Source: Aurantibrevibacter litoralis
GTDB taxonomy: Bacteria > Bacteroidota > Bacteroidia > Flavobacteriales > Flavobacteriaceae
NCBI RefSeq assembly: GCF_034651555.1
Contig: NZ_JAYEEQ010000006.1
Location: 1-64,000, forward strand
Length of the DNA: 64,000 bases
Direction of reading: 5' to 3'
Part shown: piece by piece, positions 53,406 through 63,054 of the stretch
Position numbering within the stretch: the stretch's first letter is position 1
How the letters are laid out: each line of letters begins with the position of its first letter
Notes under the pieces: model-generated
The model's database searches: none
Told to the model about the DNA's origin: nothing
Seen by the model: the letters and a program-made list of their open reading frames with translations, nothing else
Position numbers and translations under genes: made by a program

Positions 53406-53530
53406 AATAGAAACGTATAAAATTATACCGACAAACTTAGATAAATTCAAAGAATCGCTTTATGATACAAATCAGCTTTAAGGTTTTAAGGCAGCTTTTT
53501 ATACATTAATTCTAATACATACCTTCTGAG

Positions 53531-53752
53531 TTAAGATTTCTTGGAGTCGCCTTTAACCTTGCACGTACCAATACCGAAAATACCGTACAAAGGACAAAAT
53601 CCAACAAGGCTTGTAAGTACAAAAACGGCGGCGACAGCCAATAGCACATACGCCAATGCGCCTTTTAAAATATCAAAATAAATTAAAATAGCAATGGACA
53701 GCGCCAACAAAACCCGTAGAATTTTGTCTAATTTTCCCATGTTTTTTTTCAT
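53531..53752 (-). CDS. DUF2892 (YgaP transmembrane-type) protein
   Basis: 73 residues (or 69 from the second Met). It has the pattern of the YgaP membrane domain: MGKLDKILRVLLALSIAILIYF, then AYVLLAVAAVFVLTSLVGFCPLYGIFGIGTCK, with two helices and the FCPLY motif. In other bacteria this domain is fused to or encoded next to rhodaneses. It follows the MBL-rhodanese gene by 16 bp. Confidence 0.93.
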   Translation of the reverse strand: MKKNMGKLDKILRVLLALSIAILIYFDILKGALAYVLLAVAAVFVLTSLVGFCPLYGIFGIGTCKVKGDSKKS

Positions 53753-53768
53753 GTGCTTATATTTATTT

Positions 53769-55175
53769 TTATAAATTGGAACACTCCTTTGACAGTACCA
53801 TAAATCCTGATTGCTTTAAAGCAGGGAATCCACCTTCTATATTAATGAGATTATGTATTCCACGACTTTTTAAGATAGAAGCGGCTATAACTGAGCGGTA
53901 TCCCCCAGCACAATGCACGTAAAAATCGTAATCAATAGGAAATTCATTCATAGAATCGTTAAGCGTATCCAAAGGTGTGTTTTGCGCTTCTTTGAGGTGT
54001 TCTGCCTCATATTCCGCAGTTTTTCGTACATCAAAAAGATTGGGGTTCTCGGCTTGCGCTCCTATTTTTACCGCATCGGAAGATACCGAATTTACCGTAT
54101 CATACTCCTTACCCGCTTTTTTCCAGGCGTCAAAACCGCCTTCTAAATAACCAATAGTACCGTCGTACCCAACGCGCGACAATCTTGTAATGGCTTCTTC
54201 TTCTTTTCCATAAGGGGCAACCAACACTATCGGTTGTTCACTATCCGAAATTAAAGCACCTACCCACGGCGCAAAATCCCCATTAAGGCCAATAAAAATA
54301 GATCTTGGAATGTGCCCCTTTACAAAATCGTCCTGATGGCGCACATCCAAGACTAGGGCATTGGTATCATTTGCCGTCCTTTCAAAGGCATCGGGTGCTA
54401 AAGCCTTTGTGCCTCTTTGTAACACTTTGGCAATATCTTCATAGCCTTCTTTGTTCATTTTTACATTCAACGGAAAATATTGAGGCGGCGGAAGTAAACC
54501 CTCAGTAACTTCGGCTACAAATTCAGATTTTGTCATGTTCTCTCGTAAGGCGTAATTTATCTTTTTTTGGTTGCCCAAGGTATCTACTGTTTCCTTCATC
54601 ATATGCTTTCCACATGCAGAACCGGCTCCATGAGCGGGATAAATAATAACCTCATCAGCCAAAGGCATAATCTTTTGGCGCAGACTATCAAAAAGGATTC
54701 CTGCCAAATCCTCTTTCGTCATATTCGCCGCTTTTTGTGCCAAATCCGGACGACCTACATCTCCCAAAAACAAGGTGTCTCCCGAAAACAAGGCATGGTC
54801 TTTTCCGTCCTTATCCCGAAGTAGATAGCAGGTGCTTTCCATGGTATGGCCGGGTGTATGCAGTACTTTAATCGTAAGATCGCCCAGCTTAAATTCAGCT
54901 CCATCTTCAGCAATAATTGCCTCAAAAGACGGATTGGCAGTAGGGCCAAACACAATAGGGGCACCTGTTTCTTTTGAAAGCGTTACATGCCCACTTACAA
55001 AGTCTGCATGAAAATGAGTTTCAAAAATGTACTTAATTTTGGCATTTGCTGCTTCCGCCTTCCGCATGTAGGGTGTCACCTCCCGCAACGGATCTATAAT
55101 GGCCACTTCGCCATTACTTTCTATAAAGTAAGCTCCTTGAGCCAAACAACCGGTGTAAATTTGTTCTATATGCAT
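53769..55175 (-). CDS. Metallo-beta-lactamase-fold persulfide dioxygenase with two rhodanese domains
   Basis: 468 residues. The N-terminal MBL domain (about 1-235) has HFHADFVSGH near 56 and SGDTLFLGDVGRPDLAQ near 150, the iron-binding pattern of ETHE1-type persulfide dioxygenases. Two rhodanese domains follow. The first (LDVRHQDDFVKGHIP) has no Cys in its active loop (LVAPYGKEE). The second (DVRKTAEYEAEHL) has the active Cys in VHCAGGYRS. Together they would oxidise persulfide and handle sulfane sulfur. It lies between SulP and DUF2892 genes on one strand. Confidence 0.94.
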   Translation of the reverse strand: MHIEQIYTGCLAQGAYFIESNGEVAIIDPLREVTPYMRKAEAANAKIKYIFETHFHADFVSGHVTLSKETGAPIVFGPTANPSFEAIIAEDGAEFKLGDLTIKVLHTPGHTMESTCYLLRDKDGKDHALFSGDTLFLGDVGRPDLAQKAANMTKEDLAGILFDSLRQKIMPLADEVIIYPAHGAGSACGKHMMKETVDTLGNQKKINYALRENMTKSEFVAEVTEGLLPPPQYFPLNVKMNKEGYEDIAKVLQRGTKALAPDAFERTANDTNALVLDVRHQDDFVKGHIPRSIFIGLNGDFAPWVGALISDSEQPIVLVAPYGKEEEAITRLSRVGYDGTIGYLEGGFDAWKKAGKEYDTVNSVSSDAVKIGAQAENPNLFDVRKTAEYEAEHLKEAQNTPLDTLNDSMNEFPIDYDFYVHCAGGYRSVIAASILKSRGIHNLINIEGGFPALKQSGFMVLSKECSNL

Positions 55176-55258
55176 AACGTATAATTTAAAATTCCTTTTT
55201 AGTTCTCATAGATTTACTCGTGTAAAGATAGCGCTCCTTTGAGCCAATCTTTGTAACC

Positions 55259-56989
55259 TTAGTTACCTTGCGTTCTATTTTGATGCGCCAGCTTTTCACT
55301 GAGATCGTTTAACATGGTTGGATTGTCGTAATGGCTTACGGCATCTTGGGTATTGGCAAAAAGATGATCTTTATGCAATAATTTGATAATGGCACTATTA
55401 AAAATTATATCGCGGGTGGGTCCTATGGCACCGGAAATAAAAAAGGCTATGTTATTTTCTTGAAGCTCCTGAATAAGTCCTACCAGCATGTCCGTTGCAG
55501 TAGCGTCGATATAATTTATAGCCTCAGCGTTTAAAATAATAGCTCTAAGATCTGTGCCTTTAGTCTTTATAAATTTGGCCAATTCCTTTTTAAAATAACG
55601 CTGATTCCCAAAGAATAATTGGGCATCAAAGCGGACAATCAAAAGATCGTTTCGCACTTCAATTTCATCCTTAAATCGACTAATATTGCGATAATAATAT
55701 GATCCTCTTATTTTCCCCAATACCGCAAAATGAGGTCTAGACGTGCGGTACACCATAAGCAACAAAGAAAACAATACGCCAAACAAAATTCCTTCCTTTA
55801 TCCCAATCGTCAGGGTCATTACAAAAGTGATCAGCAACAACACAAACTCATCCCTATTGTGTTTCCAAAGTAGCATTGGAAATCTAATATCGATTAATCC
55901 CGTAACCGATACAACAATAATGGCCGCCAAGATGGTGTTGGGGAGATAATAAAACAAGGGGGTAAAAAACAAGAGGGTTAAGCCTACCAAAGCAACACTG
56001 ATTATAGAAGCCATTGGGGTTGTAGCACCTGCTTCATTATTAATTGCCGATCGTGACAAACTGGCGGAAACCGCATACGATTGAAACAAGGATCCAAAAA
56101 GGTTTGCCGTGCCTAATGCAATTAATTCTTGATTTGCATCTATGGTTTCTTCATTGGTTTTTTCCTCTAATGCCTTGCCAATAGACACCAGCTCCATATA
56201 CCCTATTAGTGCTATGGTAAGCGCCATGGTGCTCAGCTCTTGCACGTGCAACCAGTTGAATGTTGGCCAATTAAACGATGGGAGTCCACTTGGCACTGCA
56301 CCAAGAACACTAATTCCCGAAGCGGTTAAATTAAAAAAATAAACCGTTACCACACCAAGGATAACCGCAATAAGAATTGCCGGTATATTAGAATTCCAAT
56401 ATTTAAGAATTAGGATGAGTAGTATTCCCGAACACCCAACGAGTATGGAAATCCAGTTCGTCTGCGGCAAGGCAGCAAATAAAGAAAGTAGCAGTTCCTG
56501 AATGTGGCTACTTTGCGGAACATTCACCCCAAAAAGATGCTTTAATTGACTAAAAATGATAATTAAAGCAGCAGCAGAAGTAAACCCGCTAATGACAGGT
56601 TTTGACAAAAAATTGACCAAAAACCCCATTCTTAAAATTCCTAAAATTAATTGAATGGCACCCACCATAAAGGTAAGTAGTAAGGCCATGGCAATATAAT
56701 TTTCCACGCCATTAATTGCAAAGGTACCCAGGGCGGCAGCCAAAAGCAAAGAATCCATAGCCACGGGACCCACAGCCAATCGTCTTGAGGTGCCCAATAA
56801 AGCATAAATGAGTATGGGCAACAAAGCGGCATATAAGCCATAAACGGCGGGCAACCCGGCAATGAGAGCATAAGCCATACCCTGAGGGATAAGGATTATG
56901 GCCGTGCTAACGCCCGCTACCAAGTCCTTTCTAAAAAATGACCTTTTATAGTGCGGCAACCAATCCAATATTGGAAGAAATTTTTGCAT
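55259..56989 (-). CDS. SulP-family anion transporter with STAS domain
   Basis: 576 residues. The N-terminal membrane part has the SulP pattern (DLVAGVSTAIILIPQGMAYALIAGLPAVYGLYAALLPILIYALLGTSRRLAVGP), and the C-terminal STAS domain spans about 450-560 (ILNAEAINYIDATATDMLVGL). Sulfate is the most common substrate of the family, but bicarbonate and others are known. The gene order with the persulfide dioxygenase supports a sulfur-related role: this could be sulfate or sulfite export, or uptake. Confidence 0.93.
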   Translation of the reverse strand: MQKFLPILDWLPHYKRSFFRKDLVAGVSTAIILIPQGMAYALIAGLPAVYGLYAALLPILIYALLGTSRRLAVGPVAMDSLLLAAALGTFAINGVENYIAMALLLTFMVGAIQLILGILRMGFLVNFLSKPVISGFTSAAALIIIFSQLKHLFGVNVPQSSHIQELLLSLFAALPQTNWISILVGCSGILLILILKYWNSNIPAILIAVILGVVTVYFFNLTASGISVLGAVPSGLPSFNWPTFNWLHVQELSTMALTIALIGYMELVSIGKALEEKTNEETIDANQELIALGTANLFGSLFQSYAVSASLSRSAINNEAGATTPMASIISVALVGLTLLFFTPLFYYLPNTILAAIIVVSVTGLIDIRFPMLLWKHNRDEFVLLLITFVMTLTIGIKEGILFGVLFSLLLMVYRTSRPHFAVLGKIRGSYYYRNISRFKDEIEVRNDLLIVRFDAQLFFGNQRYFKKELAKFIKTKGTDLRAIILNAEAINYIDATATDMLVGLIQELQENNIAFFISGAIGPTRDIIFNSAIIKLLHKDHLFANTQDAVSHYDNPTMLNDLSEKLAHQNRTQGN

Positions 56990-57316
56990 GAGGCAAAATT
57001 ACCATTAATAATGAAACGGTTCAGTAACATTTGTTACGTACGGATGGTTAATTCGATAAAATATAGGGTTATCCTCCAAAATAAACTTAACCTAATTTGA
57101 TCTCCCCATAGCAACGGATATGATTCCATTTTTTATGCGAATTCCTGAATATGCATCCCCGAGGCTTCGGAATTCATTTCTTTCTTCTCAGTAACCTGTA
57201 AAATTTAAAAAGATGTACATTAACTTGCGGGCGACAGACGTATACGACTCAATTGTGAATCGGGTAATGGCACCGGTATGGTTTTCATTTAAGTACCTTG
57301 CTCCTATGTAATCTCC
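56990..57316. other. Intergenic region
   Basis: About 327 bp without a gene. GAATTCC/GGAATTC arms near 57140-57173 are a weak hairpin. No promoter or repeat is clearly recognised. Confidence 0.4.
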
Positions 57317-58111
57317 TTAGGTTTTTACGGAAATTTGCACTTTAAATACTGATGGTGCATTGCCCAAGAATTGAAAACCATTATGCAAACGAGATTGGTG
57401 TACGTCATAAGGGTAAAAAGTTATCGGCTCTATGCACACCATATTTGGCACTTCGGTCCAAAGCATAAAACTACCAAAACCCGTTGTGGATAGGGTAAGC
57501 TGATTTTTATCTCTAAGTGTAATCTGTTCACAATTGGGCACATGAAGCGCTCTACTGCCCACCGATAAAACCTGAGAAAGCGAGATGCTTTGGTGTTCTG
57601 TTTCTATTTTTGGATCTGACAATTGTAGCCGAAAGGCCGGATGATACCCTAACATAAAAGCCATATCTCTTTCTCCGGAAATGGTAAACGTAATTTCTAA
57701 GCTATGGTCACCTAATTCAAACGTTTTTAAAAACTGAAAGTCGTATGGCCACTGAAGCCATTGCTGTGCCGATTTTTCGGGAAACTTAGGATTACGCACC
57801 AAGGTTTGGGCTTTATACGATTTTAAAAAAACAGCATTTTTAGCTGTTTGTTCTATTATTTCATACGACAACGCTCTCAGCAACCCGTGCTGATCTTGAA
57901 GTGCGTCTCCCTTTGGAGTTTGTACCCGGTAATTTGCATCGTTGGTAGGGCCAATAATGGGAAACATTTCGGTATCTGTATTGCGCCAGCCCGGACTTCC
58001 TTTTTGATGCATATATTCGTACCCTGCCACCTGATAGCTTACTAATTCGCCACCATTAATACCGACAAGGCTCTTCTCGTTTTTCAGGAATACCATTATT
58101 TCTTTATTCAT
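57317..58111 (-). CDS. Aldose 1-epimerase-like protein
   Basis: 264 residues. It has the galactose-mutarotase-like fold: GGELVSYQVAGYEYMHQ near 20, MFPIIGPTNDANYRV near 48, QDQHGLLRALSYE with a probable catalytic His, YHPAFRLQL, and MVCIEPITFYPYDVHQS with a probable catalytic Glu. It resembles YeaD/mutarotase relatives that act on hexoses or hexose phosphates. Its start overlaps the M20 peptidase stop by 8 bp (ATGAATAA), so the two are co-translated. Confidence 0.88.
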   Translation of the reverse strand: MNKEIMVFLKNEKSLVGINGGELVSYQVAGYEYMHQKGSPGWRNTDTEMFPIIGPTNDANYRVQTPKGDALQDQHGLLRALSYEIIEQTAKNAVFLKSYKAQTLVRNPKFPEKSAQQWLQWPYDFQFLKTFELGDHSLEITFTISGERDMAFMLGYHPAFRLQLSDPKIETEHQSISLSQVLSVGSRALHVPNCEQITLRDKNQLTLSTTGFGSFMLWTEVPNMVCIEPITFYPYDVHQSRLHNGFQFLGNAPSVFKVQISVKT

Positions 58112-59477
58112 TAATCAATCGATAAATTAAAACTGCCGTGCGCTTGGTTAAAGCTTCAAATGTGTTAAGATTTACTGTTTCTTCTGGGGTATGCGCACCC
58201 CATCCCATGGCACCCAATCCGTCTAATCCGTCTACGTAGGCGGCTACAAATGATAAATCTGCAGCACCGCGTTTCCCGGGATCATACGCTACCACTTGCC
58301 CCTGTCCCAAGTCTATACTAACCTTATTTAGAACCTCAAGAAGTCTTTGGTTGCCTGGGGTAGGAGGCATGGCAGGGTAACTGTCCGTAAAGGTGATCGT
58401 CGCTTCGGTTTGCGGGAGGTTATTTGCCACAATGTCTCGCATTTTTTGTTGTGCATTTTGCTTTTGTGCTTCGGAAATAAACCGCATACCACCCCGAACC
58501 ATAGTTGTTTGGGCAACTACATTAGTCTTCCCAAAGGTATTTCCTTTACCGGTACGCTCATCGTAATCTATAAAAGTGCCTCCCAATACTTGTCCCGGAT
58601 TAAACGTGAGTAAGTCCGCTCCCCGAACCTCATCGTAAAACGAATTTAGAATGCGCGCCATTTCAAAAATAGCTCCGGCGCCAATTCGTTCATTAAAAAT
58701 ACCGGACGAATGGGCACGTTTTCCTGTGGTTTCTAGCACCCAGCCCGAAGAACCCCTCCGAGCCACCGTAGCATAGTTAAATCCGGTTGCTGTCTCAAAA
58801 CCCAAGGCAATATCACTTCGTTGGGCCGCCTCAACTAAATCTTTGCGACTAATAGCTAAAGGTTTACCTGTACTTTCCTCATCGCCTGTAAATGCCGCGA
58901 TTATTTGCGCGTTCTTAAGTAAGCCATTTTCTTGCAAGGCCTTTAGGGCATAAAGTATAATGACATTTCCACCCTTCATATCATTGCCTCCCGGTGCCAA
59001 TGCCACACTGTCATTTATTCTTTTAAATACCTGAAAAGGACTATCTTCTTCAAAAACAGTATCCAAATGTCCTATCAATAATAATTTTTTGCCTTTAGTA
59101 CCCGAGGTTTCTGCAAACAGATGTCCCGCTCTATTCATTTCTTCAGGCATTGTGATCCATTTTGTTCGGAAACCAATACCATCAAAAGCCTCCCTAAATA
59201 CCTGACCTACTTGGGCGACTCCCTTTTTGTTTAATGTACCACTGTTTATGTTTACTACTTTTTCTAAAAAAGTAATGGCCTCCGCATTATTCTTTTCGAT
59301 GGTAGTTATTAATTTTTGCTCTGTCCGGGATAATTTTTGCGCAGAACTTAAACTACTACATAATAGAGTAGTTATGAAGAGCACCGGAAAAACAGTTCCT
59401 TTGATTATGGCTATTTTAGTTGCGAATAGGCCAATAATACCAATCCTGTACGTTGAAAATTGCTTTATTTGTTTCAT
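58104..59477 (-). CDS. Secreted M20-family metallopeptidase (carboxypeptidase G2-like)
   Basis: 457 residues. ATG 59477 is preceded by AAGGAG. A signal-like N-terminus (GTVFPVLFITTLLCSSLSSAQ) precedes the M20 domain: LLIGHLDTVFEED near 133, GGNDMKGGNVIIL near 165 with a metal-bridging Asp, FTGDEESTGKP near 200 with the general-base Glu, and RGAADLSFV. It probably hydrolyses peptides or N-acylated amino acids outside the cytoplasm. Confidence 0.92.
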   Translation of the reverse strand: MKQIKQFSTYRIGIIGLFATKIAIIKGTVFPVLFITTLLCSSLSSAQKLSRTEQKLITTIEKNNAEAITFLEKVVNINSGTLNKKGVAQVGQVFREAFDGIGFRTKWITMPEEMNRAGHLFAETSGTKGKKLLLIGHLDTVFEEDSPFQVFKRINDSVALAPGGNDMKGGNVIILYALKALQENGLLKNAQIIAAFTGDEESTGKPLAISRKDLVEAAQRSDIALGFETATGFNYATVARRGSSGWVLETTGKRAHSSGIFNERIGAGAIFEMARILNSFYDEVRGADLLTFNPGQVLGGTFIDYDERTGKGNTFGKTNVVAQTTMVRGGMRFISEAQKQNAQQKMRDIVANNLPQTEATITFTDSYPAMPPTPGNQRLLEVLNKVSIDLGQGQVVAYDPGKRGAADLSFVAAYVDGLDGLGAMGWGAHTPEETVNLNTFEALTKRTAVLIYRLINE

Positions 59478-59645
59478 TTTTAGGCTCCTTTATATACCGA
59501 CATTTGATTTGCAAAACAAGATACCAAAAATTTAAAGCCTTTTCAGCGCGTGCGATATAATTTATTCTTTTAAGAAGGTATTGGCATCGAATCCGGTACA
59601 ATTTTTTTATTTTTACTGCATTATTGACACTAAAACAAGACACTA

Positions 59646-60197
59646 ATGAGAACCGTTACTATTGCAAAATTGCCATTAAAAACCATCCTTTTATTAACTG
59701 TTTTATGTAGTAGCCTCTCCTTTGGTCAGTCGGAGCGAAAGAAAAAAGAAATTATTGAAGAAGCCAAAGAGGCAAAGGCAGAATTCTTAAAACAAGATCC
59801 GGGATTAGAAAAATTCTTTAATGAATCTTACGGTTACGTTATTTTTCCCAATGTAGGAAAAGGCGGTTTATTGGTTGGTGCAGCTGCAGGCACCGGGGCG
59901 GTTTGGCAACAGGGAGAGCTTATTGGCACCGCAAAACTGAAGCAGTTAAATATCGGTTTACAAGCCGGTGGACAAGCCTATAGAGAGGTTATCTTTTTTG
60001 AAAAAGATGCCGATTTAAGTCGACTAAAGGGCAACAAAGCAGAATTTTCCGCACAGGTTTCGGCTGTAGCTTTAAAATCTGGTGTATCGGCAGATGCCAA
60101 ATATGTAGATGGTGTTGTGGTATTTACTATGGCAAAAAGTGGTCTCATGTATGAGGCTTCTGTAGGTGGGCAAAAATTTACGTATAACAGTTTATAA
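59646..60197 (+). CDS. Lipid-binding SYLF (Ysc84) domain protein, secreted
   Basis: 183 residues with a signal peptide (LKTILLLTVLCSSLSFGQ). The mature part is a single SYLF domain: SYGYVIFPNVGKGGLLVGAAAGTG, GTAKLKQLNIGLQAGGQAYREVIFF, GVVVFTMAKSGLMYEASVGGQKFTY. The domain binds phosphoinositides in eukaryotes; in bacteria the role is unknown. Confidence 0.93.
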   Translation: MRTVTIAKLPLKTILLLTVLCSSLSFGQSERKKKEIIEEAKEAKAEFLKQDPGLEKFFNESYGYVIFPNVGKGGLLVGAAAGTGAVWQQGELIGTAKLKQLNIGLQAGGQAYREVIFFEKDADLSRLKGNKAEFSAQVSAVALKSGVSADAKYVDGVVVFTMAKSGLMYEASVGGQKFTYNSL

Positions 60198-60262
60198 GGG
60201 TAGTTTTAGTATTCTTCTAAATGTAGAATCAACAACCAAATACCCTTTTGTAAGTGGCTTAT

Positions 60263-61504
60263 TTACTCAAATTTTATGGCTTTTACGGGCGTAACTTTGG
60301 TGATTATATAAGAGGGTAGCACTAACATGAGTAAGCATAATAAGAGTACTCCCAAGTTAAGAGCCGCAATAGTGGGCATATCCATATACACGGGGATATA
60401 GTCTATGTAATACTCTGCCGGATTTGGAAATTTAAAGATTTGGAACGTATTCTGAATCCATATAAATCCTAATCCAAAGAGATTGCCCCATAACAGGCCC
60501 ACCGCAATGAGATAGGTAGCATTATACAGAAAGACCTTACGAATACTCCAGTTATTGGCGCCTAAGGCCTTGAGAATTCCGATCATTTGGGTACGTTCTA
60601 GAATGAGTACTAAAAGTGCCGTAATCATGTTAATACCCCCCACAATAATCATTATACCTATGATGAGGGCAATATTAAAATCGAATAGCCCGATCCATTC
60701 AAAAATCTTATAGTATTTATCTTTAATGGTTTGTGTGTCTAAAGTAGCCAAGGTTTTCCCATAAATTTCTCTACTTTTCTGATCTATTTCATCAAAATTA
60801 GTCAAGAAAACCTCAAAATTCCCTACTTGGGCTTCGTCCCATTTATTGATACGCTGAATATGCCGAATATCCACGAACACGTAGGTACTATCAAACTCTT
60901 CAAAGCCACTATCGAAAATACCAACAATCTCAAATTTTCGTTGGTTGGGTACTTGCGAGGCATCGTCATCTTTTAAAAAAAAGGCAGAAAATGAATCGCC
61001 TACCTTTAACTGCAATCGGTTGGCCATTACTCCGGAAACAAGTACTTCTTCGTTAAGTTCGGAACGATATTCGGGCAACCGACCCGCTACTATGTATTCT
61101 TTAAAAACCGTCCAATCGTAATCCTTGCCTACCCCTTTCGCAATAATGCCTTCGAAAGTATCTTCTGTACGGATAATACCCCCTTTACTGGCCACTGCCT
61201 GCACATGGGCTATACCGCTAACGGATGTAAATTGCGGATAAAATTCTTGTTGTAACGAAACCGGTACTACAGAAACATCGGAGGCATTATTATCATAGTT
61301 ATATATTTGGATATGCCCATTAAAAGCAGCCAATTTTTCTCGAATTTTTATCTTGAGACCTACACCCGTAGAAATGGCAATAAGCATCATAACAATGCCC
61401 AACGCAATAGCCGTTATGGCTATTTTTATAATTGGTGCAGAAATACTAACTTTATGCTCTTTACCGGTGATAAGGCGTTTGGCGATAAAATATTCTAAAT
61501 TCAA
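60263..61504 (-). CDS. LolC/E-like FtsX-family ABC permease
   Basis: 413 residues with four helices: one near the N-terminus (AIALGIVMMLIAIST) and three in the C-terminal half (FNIALIIGIMIIVGGINMITALLVL, YLIAVGLLWGNLFGLGFIW, ALNLGVLLLCLLMLVLP). A large periplasmic domain lies between. N-terminal EYFIAKRLITGKEHKVSISAPIIKIA fits the lipoprotein-release family. The start codon is 3 bp from the divergent NamZ start. No ATPase gene is adjacent. Confidence 0.92.
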   Translation of the reverse strand: MNLEYFIAKRLITGKEHKVSISAPIIKIAITAIALGIVMMLIAISTGVGLKIKIREKLAAFNGHIQIYNYDNNASDVSVVPVSLQQEFYPQFTSVSGIAHVQAVASKGGIIRTEDTFEGIIAKGVGKDYDWTVFKEYIVAGRLPEYRSELNEEVLVSGVMANRLQLKVGDSFSAFFLKDDDASQVPNQRKFEIVGIFDSGFEEFDSTYVFVDIRHIQRINKWDEAQVGNFEVFLTNFDEIDQKSREIYGKTLATLDTQTIKDKYYKIFEWIGLFDFNIALIIGIMIIVGGINMITALLVLILERTQMIGILKALGANNWSIRKVFLYNATYLIAVGLLWGNLFGLGFIWIQNTFQIFKFPNPAEYYIDYIPVYMDMPTIAALNLGVLLLCLLMLVLPSYIITKVTPVKAIKFE

Positions 61505-61507
61505 TAT

Positions 61508-62749
61508 ATGGCGTTTTTTACAAGTTCCAAAAATACATTTTTATTGTGGTTTTTAGTGATGACTTCCTGCGGAAACTCCCCTAAAGCAAATGAAAACATA
61601 AGAAATAGTGTTGTAACGGAAAAGGAAAGTCTTGACGCGCCCGCTATTGTGGTGGGTGCCAACCAGACCTCAGCATACCTGCCTCTTTTAAAAAATAAAA
61701 AAGTGGGTTTGGTAGCCAACCAAACCTCAGTGATTTTTAAGGACAACGATCAGCACGTTCATTTAGTAGATTCTCTTTTAGCCTTACAAATAGACCTTAT
61801 CAAGGTTTTTGCCCCCGAACATGGCTTCCGAGGTGCCGTTGATGCCGGCGAAAAAGTTACGGACGGAAAAGATGCGAAAACCGGTTTGCCGCTCATATCT
61901 CTATACGGTGCAAACAGGAAACCAACCCATGCCCAGCTAGAAGATTTGGATGTGGTTGTGTTCGATATTCAGGATGTGGGTGTTCGGTTTTATACCTTTA
62001 TTGCCACACTGCAATTGGTTATGGAAGCCTGTGCGAAAAATAATATTCCCGTGATCGTTCTGGACCGCCCCAACCCGAACGCTCATTATATAGACGGTCC
62101 TATGATGGAAAAAGAACATGCGGGATTTCTAGGTATGACTCCGATTCCGTTGGTATATGGAATGACAATTGGTGAATATGCCCAAATGGTTAATGGAGAA
62201 GGCTGGCTTACTGGAGCCAAAAAGGCAGCACTTACGGTTATTCCCCTGCTTCACTACAGCCATACCTCGGAATACACGATCCCCATTAGACCTTCGCCCA
62301 ATTTGCCCAACGATACCGCCATAAATCTATACCCCAGTTTAGGTCTTTTTGAAGGCACTAATGTAAATGCAGGTCGCGGTACCAATTTTCAGTTTCAACG
62401 TTATGGGGCTCCTTTTATGGATGCCACGCAATACGATTTTAGCTATACCCCCACGCCGCAATTTGGAGCTCAAAACCCGAAACACAAAGAAGTGCTTTGC
62501 TATGGCCGAGACCTCTCCAATACACCAAAAATGAACAAAGTAGATTTGCAATGGCTCATAGATGCCTACAACAACACGGCATCTAAAGATCAATTTTTTC
62601 TTACCGAAGGGTTTACAAAACATGCCGGTACCGCAACCTTGCAACAACAGATTATAAACGGGCTCTCTGCCGAGGAAATTAGGGAAACCTGGCAAAAGGA
62701 TATTGCCGATTTTAAAGCGATCCGAGCTCGGTATTTGATATACGATTAA
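61508..62749 (+). CDS. NamZ-type (DUF1343) exo-beta-N-acetylmuramidase, lipoprotein
   Basis: 413 residues. The N-terminal signal ends in a lipobox (LLWFLVMTSCGNS). DUF1343 segments include KVGLVANQTSVIF near 65, FAPEHGFRGAVDAGEKV near 105, YGANRKPTHAQL, DVVVFDIQDVGVRFYTF, VLDRPNPN, and NVNAGRGTNFQFQRYGAPF near 280. Relatives release N-acetylmuramic acid from muropeptides in peptidoglycan recycling. It starts 3 bp from the divergent permease gene, so its promoter must lie within that gene. Confidence 0.94.
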   Translation: MAFFTSSKNTFLLWFLVMTSCGNSPKANENIRNSVVTEKESLDAPAIVVGANQTSAYLPLLKNKKVGLVANQTSVIFKDNDQHVHLVDSLLALQIDLIKVFAPEHGFRGAVDAGEKVTDGKDAKTGLPLISLYGANRKPTHAQLEDLDVVVFDIQDVGVRFYTFIATLQLVMEACAKNNIPVIVLDRPNPNAHYIDGPMMEKEHAGFLGMTPIPLVYGMTIGEYAQMVNGEGWLTGAKKAALTVIPLLHYSHTSEYTIPIRPSPNLPNDTAINLYPSLGLFEGTNVNAGRGTNFQFQRYGAPFMDATQYDFSYTPTPQFGAQNPKHKEVLCYGRDLSNTPKMNKVDLQWLIDAYNNTASKDQFFLTEGFTKHAGTATLQQQIINGLSAEEIRETWQKDIADFKAIRARYLIYD

Positions 62750-62825
62750 TTTTACTTTTATTGGAAACCAAATAAGGTTGGCCTGATGTATTGATGGTTA
62801 GTATTTTTTATTTGCGTTAAGGAAT

Positions 62826-63009
62826 AAAAAATTTCTTGAAACTGACTATCCCCGAGGCAAGCCATAGGGGTTTTTCGCCAGTTTCATTTTGGCCTTTGGA
62901 CCAAAAACCGAAATTTTGTATTTTACCTCACCCGGAACTGCAAAAAGGCAGTTCCGACCTCTCCAAAGGAGAGATAAATAGGAAAACCTGACCCTTGTGG
63001 TAGCGCCCA
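62826..63009 (+). repeat. Structured dispersed repeat, copy F (decayed 3' end)
   Basis: The first about 160 bp match the other copies. The GGAACTGC/GCAGTTCC stem is one pair longer here. The final palindrome has decayed to CCTGACCCTTGTGGTAGCGC, a form also present alone at 40204-40225. It stands 76 bp after the NamZ stop codon. Confidence 0.9.
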
Positions 63010-63054
63010 ACAAAGGAATGGCTTGCAAAACGGAAAAAATTGGAATGAATCTTT

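Noticed and set aside
53299..53481. 60-codon plus-strand frame
   Set aside because: It is the complement of the small membrane protein gene at 53277-53405, which has the better protein features.
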